From positions 7,874,001 through 7,938,000 of the forward strand of contig OU612073.1 of assembly GCA_914767715.1 (NCBI GenBank): a stretch of 64,000 bases of DNA, read 5' to 3'. This document shows, piece by piece, positions 12,301 to 24,163 of the stretch (position 1 is its first letter; every line of letters starts with the position of its first letter). This DNA is from Membranipora membranacea (taxonomy: Eukaryota > Bryozoa > Gymnolaemata > Cheilostomatida > Membraniporidae). The notes beneath the pieces were generated by a model, which saw nothing but the letters and a program-made list of their open reading frames with translations, made no database searches and had not been told where the DNA came from. Both the position numbers and the translations under genes were made by a program.

Positions 12301-15300
12301 TGTGATTGGAGTTGCTCCACAATTATGAATCTTAAAACACTGCTAATTCTAAACTGCAATACAATATTTTCTTTAGGGTATAGTGTGCAATACTTTAACA
12401 AGGGCATTGCATCGCAAGTAATTGACATAGCTACTTCTGTATTAGTTAGTTGATATTAGTTTATGCAAAGACTCTGATCAAAAACTGTGTTCCATCCACC
12501 TGAGCCATACCGCTTTCAAGAACCCACCTTGTTTTGTAATGTCTGCTTTCCGCGCTTGAAGTTTTATCTGCTATTTGTAAATGCTGAAGGCAGCAATATC
12601 AGTTTATGAAGTTCAGAAACCGATGTTATGTGGGTTGAGTGATTGTAATTTTGATTTGATGTTTAATTTTGTTATCAGGTAGAGGATTTCCTTACCCACA
12701 AAAGAGTGCAGCGGGACCATGGGACAGGCAAAAGTACCCGCCCGGCCAGTCACCATTTTCTGGTGAGCCACACCCAAAAATGAAGAGCTTACACAAAGTA
12801 TTAGCACCACCGCCAAAGAAAGAGATCGTGTTCCCTCCTGGCAGCGTCGAGAGTCAAAAAGCTGTCAAAGTGAAACGAAAGGTTCTGCATAGTAAAGATG
12901 TTGGTAAGTATATTTATGAGGATGGAACAAATATTTTTTATATCCAAAATCCTGCAGGGACATTCGTTTTAAAGTTGCTTATTAAAGTGCAGTCACATGG
13001 ATGTCAAACCTTGCAACCTACAGTGTGATTTGGTCCTGAAATCCTAAATATTTAGTTTCCTATTGTTTACTATCTGTTCATGTTTCTTCTAATTCATCAC
13101 AACCAAACTTTCAATGGAACAGCCTTCCTTGACAATAATATTATTTAAAAATTCACTTGATTAGTTTTACCATTTATTTTTGTTTGTGCATGGTCTTATT
13201 CGTCCGAGGGGCTTGATCGACGAATTAATCGATACTTTCAAATCAAACTCTTACAGGCAAAATAGACCCGTGGAAGTTGGTAATGTGTTTGAAGTCGGGT
13301 CAGTTGTGTGAATCTATCTGGGCGCTCGATACCATCACTATTCTACTACACGATGATTCCTCGCTCATGTTCTTTACTCTAAAGAAGATGCCTGGCTTAC
13401 TGGATGTCCTTCTGGCACATTACAAGTATGTAGTGGATTGTTTTAACAAAGATCTGCTTACATCTTTCAAAGTATAATAAAATTCAATTTAAAAATGTAA
13501 AAGCAAAGAAGATTGAGTGGAGTCAAGTCAAATTTTTTTGCACCGCTGATATAGCCATCGTTTAAATCTTGCAGGCAGTCTGGCTAAAGACACAGAATAG
13601 TCGAAACCAATTTCATAAGTTTACTAGTGACAGCCTGTGTCCTAAACTTGCCTGTTCACAGCGGACCAATTATCAAACACTACTATTTAGAAGAAAGCAA
13701 ATGGCTTAGGTTTCAAATTGTATTCTGATGTATCACATATGATTGTAGGCAAACCTTAGCCCTGATGTTTGAGGAATGTTCTGACCTCGTCGATCTAGAA
13801 CCAAAATATACCACCAGTCATTCTCTGGATCACGAAGATCAAGATCTCGAGACAAAGCAAACAGTGCTCACTAAAGCCAACTTCTCATGGAGCACCAGAA
13901 ATGGTATGAAAGTGATTATAGATTCTGATCTCAAGGCAGGCCATATGATACCTTCTCCATCAATGTACAACAGGAAGGACTATATTAGCTCACAAACTGA
14001 CTGTAAGGTTGTTACAATTCACGAATCGGACACTCAGCGCGAATTCTATACTAAACAATGTACTCGTCACGTCAAACCGGACAAAAAGCAGCGCTCTTCT
14101 TCTATCGTATCGTCCGAGGATGATGACATCATCATGAACTCTCCCATACCTACAAGCCCAACATCGGGCGGCACAACAGCTACGGTGTCGAGTGCTCCGA
14201 CAGAACGCAGGCTAATCCCTGAGGGATCTTCTATCGGACAATTTCCAATGTGTAACGGATGTATACATGGTACTGGTGATTTGAAATCATCGGTGCAACT
14301 ACACAGTGAGCATAGCTGCGAAAGCACGGATATTGTGATGTCATCGGCAGAGTCCACAGCTAGTCAGCCGACTAAAGCCTCCCTAAGCGCTGCCGGCGAG
14401 TCCGAGATGTCTCAGGTGAAGAAAGAGATGGCTGATGAGGAGGCCAGATTTAAAGAGATGGATAAATCATTCGAGCTGGAAGCATTAGAAGCAAAGCTGA
14501 AATTATCACGAAAACGAAGGTATGCTTGTTAGAATGTTCTCATCCTTTTTGAGATACTTAGATTGTGTAGGACGTTAAAATCCAGGAATTAATACATTTC
14601 TGTCACTTAAATTATATCTGCTTGACGTTTGGGATTATTGATAACTAAAAATTACATAATTGAAGTGATTCTCATCCATCCCATTAAACCACGTAGTTCT
14701 AAGAGCGCCATAATTATATGAGTTATCTGCCCTCTGCAATGTATGTTCAGAGAGGGGGCAACTCAACATTTGATAGTAATATTACCCGCAGCTTCATTTT
14801 TATAAACATTTCATCAGCAGAAGCATTTGTGTATATGGTAATGGTGTATACTGCAAAACAAACACCAGGGCCATCTTAAGATTTAGTATCATCTTATAAT
14901 GTAATATCAAACATGCAAGTTTCTGATGTTCTGGGTTGAGCCCCGCTGCAGTCTACTACTGACTACTGGGCACCGGCATTGGCGCCGTATATGGCGGCGG
15001 CGCCCTTGAGGCACCCCTATTGCTCAGTCTTTGGAAAAAGGCGAAAACTTGCGATTTAAACTGATCAAGTAACATCTTCCAGGTGACTTGATACTGGCTT
15101 GTAGATCTAGATGGATAGATTTGTAGAAAATTAAGTTCAAAACATGCAAGCTTACCCTGAATGTATATAAACCTACAGGTTTAGTGAGAACATAGATAAC
15201 GAACCTGTGATACGTGACTCATCGTGCCTGGAGCCAAACATAAACAACAGAATGGATGAGATCGGTACCAGATGTATAACTCTAGCCAATATCTTCAGAA

Positions 15301-18300
15301 GCCTTTCCTTTCTGCCAGCCAATGAACAGGTGTGTAAAAGTGACAGATAGCTTAATTTCATTGTTGTCCAATTATTTCCTTTTTTATGATGGCATGCAAT
15401 AACTGGTAACAATAACAATATGACACAAATAACTTCCCAAAAACATGTTTGTGCAAACAGCAAAAAATAATTTCTTCAATTGCAAAATATTGTTCTCAAA
15501 CCGAATGGATATTTCATATGTTGCTGTGTATTTCTGGTGGATTCAACATGTTTTGTGGCAAGTTTTTATTGATCTTGTTTTTTTTATAGGTGTGTAATTC
15601 AAAATATGTTTTGTTGTAGATCCTGGCCGAACATAAAGGTTTGCTCGACATATTCGGTCGCGTGTTGAATCTCAGGTTGATAGTGGACTCGAGTAAAGAT
15701 AAGCGGGAGAGATGGTGGGGTGTCCTAGAGACACTGAGAGTACATACACTGGTGTGCATGAGTAACATCTCGGGACACGTTAAACTTATCAATGTAGCAC
15801 ATCAGGTAAGCTTTACTCCTGGAACTCCGGCCTTTCAGCCTATGAGTGTTACTAGAGAACATGGACAATCTATTTTACTGATATTTAAGTTTCCTAATGT
15901 AAAAATTGCTCAAATCTGAGCACTCCTTTAATAGCCTCTCTAATGCTATGCTCTTGAACCTGTCGTTGTAGCAAAGTTTGTATGGTTATTTTCTATTTTT
16001 ATAAAACTTTGTATTATGAAATTCTATCTCTGGGTACTTGAATCAATTTTGATGAGATATAAAAATACTATCATTCAAGAAAAGTGTTTTAGTGGAAAAT
16101 CTTACATCGTTTGTTTCAAAAGTTGCGATAAATTTGTGTCCCTAGTTTTTTGGCAACAGGCCCGAAGCCCATATACGGATCCAGGTTAATTTGATTGAGT
16201 TTCATGGTTTTCAATGTCTGCGGTAAGGTACAAAAGTTGAGTAATACTGGATAATTAGAGAAATATAAATCACATCTACACTTTGATCACTTCCTCTAAA
16301 ACCACCTGTCCAAAGTTCACCACACTTCTAAAGATTGAAAGTTATGTAATAGTCGCATATTTTTCCACATGAGCTAATTGTCAACATCAGAAGGAAACAC
16401 AAATGTATATTTAGCAAGTTGTTTTTATTTATCCCCACATTTTTCATAATTCATTAGCCAAGTATCGCAAACTTTTATTTTATTTATCTTCTTATAGATC
16501 TGTTACCCAGTGTTGGATGGCTTGCTATTCTGGGCGACGACCACCGCTGCCTACGCCAGGGACCCAATACCTCACACGCACAGTCTCACTATACAGAACT
16601 TAGTCATGGAAATCTTCTGCAAGATGTGCGCTCATTCCGAGAATATCAACTTACTGTTGGCGACTCCTCCCATGGACAGAATCGTTCAACTGTTCCAGAA
16701 ATTATCAAAACTCCTCACTGAAACTGATCAGGTATGTTAAGACTGTTACCCCATACCTCCGCCCCCCTCGCCTTTTCCTTTGGGCCCTATGTACCTATTC
16801 GTTTCCTGGTTCAAACTCTAATAATTCTGTGGAATTTGGTCAGGAGTCGGGTTGTTTATTATCACGCGAAGAAGTTTTATCCTCACTTTAATTTCTTTGG
16901 CGCAACCTCTCCTATTGTACAACTTTGACTTGATATGTTTATGAAAGAAACCGTACTGTTGCGTATGCGATTGGTGACACCAAAATATGTTTTTTTTAAA
17001 CTTTTGCAATCCGCTTTGCGATGCCATGGACCCCACAAAAAACAGTGCGTTAGTACTTTTCTACACAACAAAAAGAACGCAGCAGAACTTGAACTTGGCG
17101 TTGTTCATAATCTTGCATCCTGTCACTTATAATTATTAGATAATTAGAAAATAACTGTGCAAAAAAAGTGTAGTTATGGTGTTTCCTTGTTTTAACCATG
17201 TGACAAGTGGTCTTTATCCAATGACAAGCTCCTGTCCAACACACCACCTGTCTATGGTTAATTAGTTACATCCTTGAGCTAGAGTGCCGAGAAGAACCCT
17301 GGCCTTCCGCTTTTATGTTCGAATTGGCTCCGCTTTTATGTTCGAATTGGCAGTTTTATGTCCATTTTCAAATATTTTTGGTCTCTGTCACTGACAGAGG
17401 TGTTAAATTTATGGTAATGATGTTGGTTCACTAATCAATGAGTCAAAATTAATTTTCTGGATGCCAAAAGCCCCTAATTTTCTTGGCTTTGTCTGTTCTG
17501 TATATTTGTCATGACACACCACCGAGGTCCTGGTTGTTATTTTGGTGAGCCGTTTCGGGTGGGGTATACGCAATTTATTGATTATATAAATGCCTCCATT
17601 TGATGAAGAGAAAGAAATCCTATAACCCCTGCTGGTTGATAATGGCGATGCCAGACCAGTTTTTATTTTCGTACCAACAAGGATTTAGTGATATATTTGC
17701 ACTAAGCTGTCGAGCGAATTTCATTGAACTGATACCAATCTGAAAACATTGAATGACAAACAGGAAGGAAGTTGTTTACCAGAGATCCACCTTTTTACAA
17801 AAAAAAATTCAATTTGATATAAAAATTTCTTGATGATTCTCCACTCCATAGACTTACTTAGTTATGTGTGTCTCTGTATTTTGATTTTTTTTTTCAAATT
17901 CCCAGCAAAAGGAGTAAAATTCAAACTTTATTAGCAGGTATTTGATAAAAAATATATTAAATTATGAATTTGCTAGAATGGCTAGTAGTTGGTTAGCTAG
18001 TTATTTTGTTGATAATAATAAATTTTTATTTTGACTCATTTTAGGTGAGACGTGAGTTTGCTTTGGTGATTGTATCGACCCTCGCTCAGGCAGACCCTGT
18101 TGCGGCCCGTGGGCTGGCCGTACAGCCATCCTGTGTATCTCAGCTCATCAGTATACTGGAGTCAGCGGAATCAGCAGCATTCAACATAGCTCAGAGCCGG
18201 GGCGTCGCTGCGCTCAGACAGAACCCTGAGGCTATGGGTACTAGCCTAGATATGATTCGCAGAACCTCAGCTACATTAGTCGAAATGGCACAGGTAAGGG

Positions 18301-19388
18301 AAGCGTGCAAGATCTGACTGAATAATAATGATAATAAAATAATTCCTAACAAAAAAATAATTAAAAAATAATAATGATAATAATGATAATGATAATATGA
18401 ACTCAGTAAGTACTATGATTTGTCACAGCAAAGTAAAACATCCGGGTAATAAAATACTGCAGGAATATCCCCGCTGGTCCTGTAGATCCTGTCTGGGTTT
18501 GCCTTCAAACTTCGGACGGCCTATCTTAGAAGGCAATTAGGAGGTTCCACCTTGTCCTTTTATGACAATGCTCTGGGAAAGTCTTGGTATGGTTGCAGTT
18601 GATCGGTAAATTCCCCCAAATAAGCAAATTCAGATCACCCAAGTTGATGGGACAAAGCATTGTCGGCTGTCAATCTCATGAAAAGTAAAAGTAAAAAGTG
18701 TAAATTCCAAATTCACTCTAAAAACCAAAGTCTAATTTTTCATTGGCACTACCGAACTGCAGCTTTCAATTGTTATTTTTGTTGTTGCAGAATTTAATGA
18801 TTTTAGGCAAGCGGTCAAGTTGCAAAATACTGCCATCATTGCTATTAAAATGGCGTTCAGATCAATATTTTTTACTTACTGGAAATTATAAAGGCAGAAA
18901 TGATTTTTTGCCAGGTTTTTTATGTTGGCAAACTGATGATGCAGTTGGGGTTTTTTTTGCAGGTTAAAGAAAACCACAGTATACTGATGCGGCAGCAGGA
19001 CCGATTGCTTAACCTTGTGATGTCACAGATTCTCGACCAGCATGTGGCAAAGATGTTATCGGATGTTCTCTACGAATGTACCAAGAGCACACATTACGAC
19101 ATCAGTGACTCATTTATTATAACTAAGTCGACTGGCCGCGAGGCGGAAGAGACCGAAATGTCGGAAGATGAGCCAGATCAGAGTGAAGATGCTGCCACCA
19201 ACTCGGCTGTCGCTGAAGATGAACCTTCCGCTGCCGACGATAACGCTTCAGTCATGAAGAATCATACCGATGGTGAAATACCTCGTAACTCAACCTCAGT
19301 CGGGGAACATGATAAAGAGAATATAGAAAAATCCACACTGAAATGTACGGCCAACTCTAGCATGGAAGTGATATCGGCCGCTTCGTAA
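370..19388 (+). CDS. ARID1: ARID1 (BAF250/Osa), SWI/SNF BAF-complex subunit
   Basis: This is the large ARID-containing subunit that defines the BAF form of the nuclear SWI/SNF remodeller. Coding exons: 370-906, 1452-1634, 1801-1894, 3212-3393, 3841-4696, 5015-5161, 7331-7512, 8300-8521, 8883-9087, 9560-9711, 10177-10367, 10773-10961, 11200-11498, 11776-11922, 12679-12903, 13257-13425, 13749-14519, 15179-15329, 15620-15805, 16498-16731, 18045-18293, 18963-19388. All junctions are GT-AG and phases match, giving 1,998 aa, close to family size. Residues 1-727 are low-complexity Gln/Pro/Met/Gly; the ARID lies at about 738-850; a second Pro/Gly/Met region runs to about 1,230; the C-terminal BAF250_C helical region covers about 1,240-1,857, with an acidic tail. 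KEIVFPPGSVE and ALDTITILLHDD are diagnostic ARID1 motifs. I start at ATG 370 (MVMEPNQ; ATG 376 is also possible) because an in-frame TAG lies at 298-300 of the same exon. Confidence 0.95.
1895..3211 (+). other. ARID1 intron 3
   Basis: Intron of about 1.3 kb between GT at 1895 and AG at 3210-3211. I see no coding patch, RNA gene or clear repeat. Confidence 0.7.
3379..3646 (+). repeat. Imperfect tandem duplication across the ARID1 exon-4 donor
   Basis: Copy 1 runs from about 3379 to 3499 and includes the last bases of exon 4, its donor (GT at 3394) and the start of intron 4. Copy 2 runs from 3541 to about 3646 and repeats the order TACCAAAATA, GTGAGTTTAG, TGTGAGAAAAA, AGAAGCCACACC and TTCCATG-GG with scattered changes. 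Copy 2 therefore has a second intact donor-like GGTGAGTTTAG. Reading on from exon 4 toward it meets an in-frame TGA at about 3469-3471, so use of the second donor would give a truncated product. Confidence 0.85.
4877..4968 (-). pseudogene. Inverted fragment of the ARID1 ARID exon inside intron 5
   Basis: Read on the minus strand, 4968 to 4877 matches 8363-8454 of ARID exon 8 with 8 mismatches in 92 bases and no gap. The translation keeps LGPEPMRQQFLEHLCQFYLE with R-to-Q, then T-to-I and P-to-H changes. Five of the eight differences are silent third-position changes. The minus-strand frame stays open on both sides but the match ends abruptly, and the donor of exon 8 and the rest of the ARID are missing. 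It cannot supply a sense exon to ARID1 because it lies on the opposite strand, so I call it a non-coding duplicate fragment. Confidence 0.88.
5162..7330 (+). other. ARID1 intron 6
   Basis: This 2.2-kb intron ends in a T-rich tract and TAG before exon 7. Short ORFs in it, such as the minus-strand one at 6971-7201, have no recognisable protein content. I see no mobile element or RNA gene. Confidence 0.65.
8300..9087 (+). CDS. ARID1: ARID1 exons 8-9, the ARID DNA-binding domain
   Basis: These two exons (8300-8521 and 8883-9087) carry the AT-rich interaction domain, a helical DNA-binding fold. Exon 8 holds the first helices (MRRQFLEHLCQFYLE) and the loop-helix PFDLYKVYALVKEKGGFQEV. Exon 9 holds the MWKQVG helix, a Ser/Ala-rich turn and the last helix (ALKK-like TLKKAYTKYLLNYE). 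Exon 8 is 222 bp and phase 0 at both ends, so skipping it would keep the frame but delete the first half of the ARID. A partial inverted copy of this exon sits in intron 5 (4877-4968). Confidence 0.93.
12679..18293 (+). CDS. ARID1: ARID1 exons 15-21, BAF250_C core-assembly region
   Basis: Seven exons encode the conserved C-terminal region by which ARID1 holds the BAF core together. Visible family motifs are KEIVFPPGSVE (exon 15), DPWKLVMCLKSG and ALDTITILLHDD followed by MPGLLDVLLAHY (exon 16), EIGTRCITLANIFRSLSFLP (exon 18) and the repeat-like helical stretches of exons 19-21. Exon 17 (13749-14519) is mostly acidic and Ser/Thr-rich sequence, expected to be a disordered insert between conserved blocks; it includes a charged helix EMADEEARFKEMDKSFELEA near its end. 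Confidence 0.9.
16732..18044 (+). other. ARID1 intron 20
   Basis: A 1.3-kb intron. Apart from the 23-bp tandem repeat at 17306-17351, I see no structured feature. The small overlapping ORFs at 16734-17247 lie on both strands and look random. Confidence 0.65.
17306..17351 (+). repeat. Perfect 23-bp tandem duplication
   Basis: The 23-base unit beginning TCCGCTTTTATGTTCG occurs twice, head to tail, at 17306-17328 and 17329-17351 with no mismatch. It lies in ARID1 intron 20. It is probably a recent slippage or duplication event. Confidence 0.9.
18321..18397 (+). repeat. AAT/GATAAT-rich microsatellite
   Basis: Runs of AATAAT and GATAAT broken by A-tracts, in ARID1 intron 21 just after the donor of exon 21. 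Likely variable in length between individuals. Confidence 0.8.
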
Positions 19389-19401
19389 CACCTGAAAACA
19401 A

Positions 19402-19407
19402 AATAAA
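19402..19407 (+). terminator. Proximal ARID1 polyadenylation signal AATAAA
   Basis: Canonical hexamer 14 bases after the stop codon. The closeness to the stop is unusual but allowed. Confidence 0.4.
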
Positions 19408-20450
19408 AATTGTTTATTTGTAAATAGAATATTGATATAGGATAAACTGCGGCGGGAAAAACTTGTAAATATTGGTATAAAGGCTAGCAACTATTAAAAA
19501 ATGAATTTTTTTCTCAGTCAAGAATACTATGTAAAAGATTGACTCAGTTTTGACTATGTCCGAAATTTCACCAGGTGCTGTTTTCTAGTCTCTTACCCCT
19601 GTTTTATTTACCGAAAGTACTGCAGATCATACCTTTGCTGTATTTAATGCAGATTACCCCTGGTGTTATACATAGCCTCTTTAACATACTCTCCATGCCA
19701 ACAATGCTCCTCAATTAATCAATGTGAACTGTATCCCAGCTATTAGGACAACAGCAGCACAAAATATGGTGGTTTGAAAAGCCTTCAGTTCAGACAAGCA
19801 GTGCAATACTTTCTAGATTGTGACTGTTAAATAAGTACTTAGTTTTCTTTTTTCCAGAATTCCTCTCGTTTTCATTTCTTTGTTGTAAAAAATTTGAAAT
19901 TATCGTCAACTCTGCCCACAGCATAGTTATTATTACTGGGCCCTGAGTTGATGATAATTGGGAACAAAATCGCTCAATCTTTGCACATTTCCTCATCTCT
20001 CTCAAGTTTCAAGGAGTGCGTCTCGCTTGTACTGTTGAAATTGTTATCTTCTCGATGTTAGAGTGTGACTACTTTACACTGTATAAAATTTGTTGTTCCA
20101 CTTTTTTGCCTTCCAGATTTGATAGTTTCTCTCTTATCCTTCGAGCATGTATGAATTTGCTTGTTCCAGTAGATTATACATAACATGTCACAACCTGGAA
20201 CTGCTAAACTGTAAATTTGTTCATCTCAACTGGATGTTTTTGAGGCACGAATCATTTTTTGTACATTTTGTCTGTAAAACTATCAATGCGTATTCTATAC
20301 TATATACATCAGTGCTATGTATGTATTCCTAGCTATGGAAACCCAAGTTGTATAAAGCTATCTGGCATCAGGGAATATTATCCCATTGTAGTCGTCTGTG
20401 TCTTATAATGATCCAGTTATTTTCATTTTCTTGTACAAGGGTGAAGATGA

Positions 20451-20456
20451 AATAAA
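20451..20456 (+). terminator. Distal ARID1 polyadenylation signal AATAAA
   Basis: Canonical hexamer about 1.06 kb after the stop, followed by T-rich sequence that could serve as the downstream element. Confidence 0.45.
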
Positions 20457-23400
20457 ATCTGAAACGTAAAATTTCTGAATCCAGTATTCATTTATTTTAT
20501 TATGCCCAGCTCTAAATGCCATTAAAATTTGCAAAAAAGTTGATTGCCTATATATCTTTTTCTTGAAATAACCACAGTAGCATACCCAACTCTCAGATGC
20601 ATCACGTCCACGTAAATAGTACAGTATAGTATTTAAATGGTGGTTGTGTGATGGCTGAAAGTTAAACTGGATGACAGCAGTCCGAAAAGTAGAAGGAGTA
20701 GAAAACTCCTTTATTCCAATTAAACCAAGACAAGATTTGGTAGGAGTGTGACGCCACAAATACATTTCTGGAAATTGGTTTCAGATGGTTCAATCAAGGT
20801 ATCCTATTTAGTAGACCTGGATTTTCTCATATTATATGAAAAAGTCAGTTTTCCGATTTTTTCAGGATTTTTCTGGTCCAAAGGGTACTAAATGTTTCTT
20901 CTGTTGGTGGCTATGAGCTTCTAGTAATTATAAGAACCGACTCATGGTAAGAGAAAACTTAATGAGTGGCTCATAAGTTCTGGACATAGTTTGAAGGCTC
21001 AAGTAGCCCCAATCAAGAATGAGTAGCGTTTGATGATAATGCCCCAAAACATCCAAGCCTGGATAATGGGGGCAGTCCTCCAGAAACACAAATCGTTACG
21101 TTATCAACCTCTCTGGACCTATACATCAAAAGCCATTGCTGACTCTCTGTAAAATTGATGTTGACATTGACAGATGGGGGCTCTATAAATCCCAATAAAG
21201 AGTTTGATGTTTAATTTATCATTGTCAAGTAGCAGCCTGTATACTAAACAGTAGAATAAATTGTTAAATCATACGTCTCTGGGGCCAGTTGACCCTATTT
21301 TTAATGTACTCTCAATTAGCGACAAAGAAATGGGCATTCCTTAAAAAATTGTGATGTTGATGATCACCCATTAATAAGTATACAGCTAATGTGCCTGTTA
21401 TTTTATCTTCATAGCCTCAGCACCTCGCCAGCAGGAGTTATTCATGCGGGTTGGCCATCTTGGACCCGATTAGCTGTCAAGTTCTAATCTAAGGCAGCTT
21501 TACAGCGGCTGTCTTTTCTCTCTAAAATAACAATTAGCAAGTATTGTGTTTTAATCTTGTGGTTAGCTTAAATATCTCTTAAAACACCGCAGAATGCAAT
21601 TGAATGTCATAACAAGAAGCTATAAAAATAGCTGTCTACCCTTGACTGTCATAATCTAATCTGATAAAAAAGGTTTTACAAGATAATCAAGTTACTCTCA
21701 GATGTATAAGTTATGAAATATACCCTGATTGCTTAGGTCTACTACAGCGGGTATCTTCCCTTCATAGCTTCTCATGTAGCATATGTATAATTCCCAAATT
21801 TGACCCAAAAAAGCATCTTCACAACAGTTTTAAGACATGAAATTATATTGATTTGCTGATTCTTGTGTTTTTTTTTCAGGCTTCAATATAGCTACTACAC
21901 CAACTTTTTGTAGCCTACCAAAGAGTGAAAGCGGAAAAAGCTCCAAGTTGCTATCTGCCGTCCGTAATGTTATCCCTTTTCTGACCTCTATCACTTATTA
22001 TTGTAACAAATATTGTAAAGCAGCCACCATCACTATTATATCTACTTGAACTTTGAGGGTTGGTTAGGTTCATGATTACATCATAAGACTCCAAGAATAA
22101 CACACAAAGTGCCATACGGCATCAGCAAAGCAATGTTTTGATTGGTTAGCTATCCTTTAGGGAAAATGAGGGGGGTTTTTCAAAGAAAATAGGGATGTCT
22201 TGAGCTCTTGATGTGATGATACTTGTGGTATTATTTTATACTTGTGCGGCCCCTGGGGTCGTTGGCTTGATGGGTGGCACCTGTCCGTATCTGTCTCTGG
22301 TTGGTACAAGATATAAGGCCTACCTGGTGAACAGATAATAATTCTAGGATGCTAGAGACCAAGATATCAGATCCGTCAATATCTCAAATTTAATTCTTCA
22401 CACTTAATCCCGGATATAATTCATGGTAGAGGAAAATTGTGCATGTGATTTTAATAATCAAATAGCCAGCTATCGGTTATATCATTTTTTGCAATTGAAT
22501 TTTTACAAAATTTGTAAATAGCTTATTGTGATTTCAATTCACTAAGTGTCAAGAATCTTTTTGCACAGGTTCATGTAGCCACAGAGTAAAAGCGGCAGAC
22601 ACGTACAAAAACTTTTAGTTTTACGCGAAACAGAAAGCAAGTCTTGTTGTCAGTAATTAGCCTTATATCTAATTGCATTTCAATTCGTAAACATACTAAG
22701 AGTATATTCTACATCACTGCTCATTGTGCAGCGTTAAGTGAAATTAACTGTTGATGTTAACTATATCGTGGGAAAAGCATGAACGGTTTTTTTCAAGCAA
22801 TTTGCAGATCTTCAAGCTTGCAATTTGAGACTTGATGACTTGATACGCTGACCCCTGGACTACATACAGTCTCTGACTCACTGCTATGCCTGTTATCTGC
22901 TGTTTTTTTTGGCCTGACCACATATACCCTTTCGATGGAATGACATTTTCTCATCCCGCATAAACCTGCTGGATGTAATACATCCATTTCAATGAGGATT
23001 AGGCAAGGGGTTTTCCTACCACAAACTTTAGTAGATAATTATAATCGAACATTTACACTTTTCATCAAATTTAACAAAATAAAAATTTGACAACAAACTA
23101 GCTGACCTTTAAAGCATATCTCATAGATAACATAGGGATAACAATACTAATAATTTTATATTGGATTTTTCAATCTCATATTTATTAACGGATTGTTCTT
23201 TTAATTCTGTGAAACATGATTCAGCTACAATGGTAGGGTATTTTGTCGTAATTCTTTGCTTGTATAGTAAAATCAAGACATAATATTATCATAATTGTTC
23301 CTATATTAAAAAAAAAAGATTTTTCCGCTCAACGATATTCATTTTCCTCAACAATGGCTCAAAGTGTGAAATCAATGTTTAGATTAATATTCAGTTTACA

Positions 23401-23941
23401 AAACCACAATACCGTAATTCCTGAAGGTCACGGTAGCAGATCCTCTCATCCTATTGCATCATACCAAGCGTGTTTGTTTCACAGCATAATCTACGTCAGC
23501 GCACTGAATAGATTAATAAACCACCTGTCCGTTGGTGAAACTTCGATGATGCCATTTTTTATTCCTGGCAGGACACCCGCTACTACCGCTTATAATGTTT
23601 AATTGACTGCAAAAAAAGGGCTGAATATCTTTTCTAGGTTTATAATGCAAATGTACTAAACCATTAGATCTGACTTTTTTGTAGCAATTCGTTTAATAAA
23701 AGTCAACGTCAATGTCACTTTTTGTTTGGGGCCATAAAGTAATGACGTTCGTTCGGCTCACCAGCAACAAGCTTACAACACGCGACTTGATGGACAAGCT
23801 TTCTTCAGCTGTCATAGCATTGACAAGAACTAGCCAAAACAGATTCTGTCAACAAAGTGACACGGACATCTGTGAAAGCCATCTAGCAAAATGTTTTGCG
23901 CCGCCCCGTAACCGACTTTCCTCGAGGACCAGGATGGAAGA

Positions 23942-24163
23942 ATAATATTTTTGTGAATTTTTAGCATATCTTCTGGTTTTTCTTTTGGATGCTGCAACAT
24001 ATTAACAGCATGGATTGGTAGTTCCCCTTCAGATGTGACAGCAGAAAGGGAAAATCAAAAGTTTCACCAGACCGATGTCCGTGAATTGAAGGCCGATCGG
24101 CTGTACCATAATGATATTACCATTGGGTGTGACTCGACCGTGTATATTGAAGTCAAGTTGTAA
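23942..24163 (+). other. Unrecognised coding-like patch, possible last exon or gene relic
   Basis: After TGA at 23954-23956 a plus-strand frame stays open to TAA at 24161-24163. It has protein-like composition, with stretches such as DVTAERENQKFHQTDVRELK and DITIGCDSTVYIEVKL. AG at 23963-23964 or 24007-24008 could act as an acceptor, but no matching upstream exon was found. The opposite strand is also open (24029-24259), so the strand is not certain. I do not recognise the product. Confidence 0.2.

Larger units (their letters stand above)
19389..20475 (+). other. ARID1 3' untranslated region
   Basis: The stretch after the TAA stop holds two canonical AATAAA signals, at 19402-19407 and 20451-20456. 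Use of the first gives a very short 3' UTR; use of the second gives about 1.08 kb. Both are plausible, which suggests alternative polyadenylation. Small ORFs here are not supported. Confidence 0.5.

Noticed and set aside
14930-15010. GC-rich patch with GGCGCC inverted repeats in ARID1 intron 17
   Set aside because: Too short to assign. It may be a repeat fragment, but no ends or duplications could be defined.
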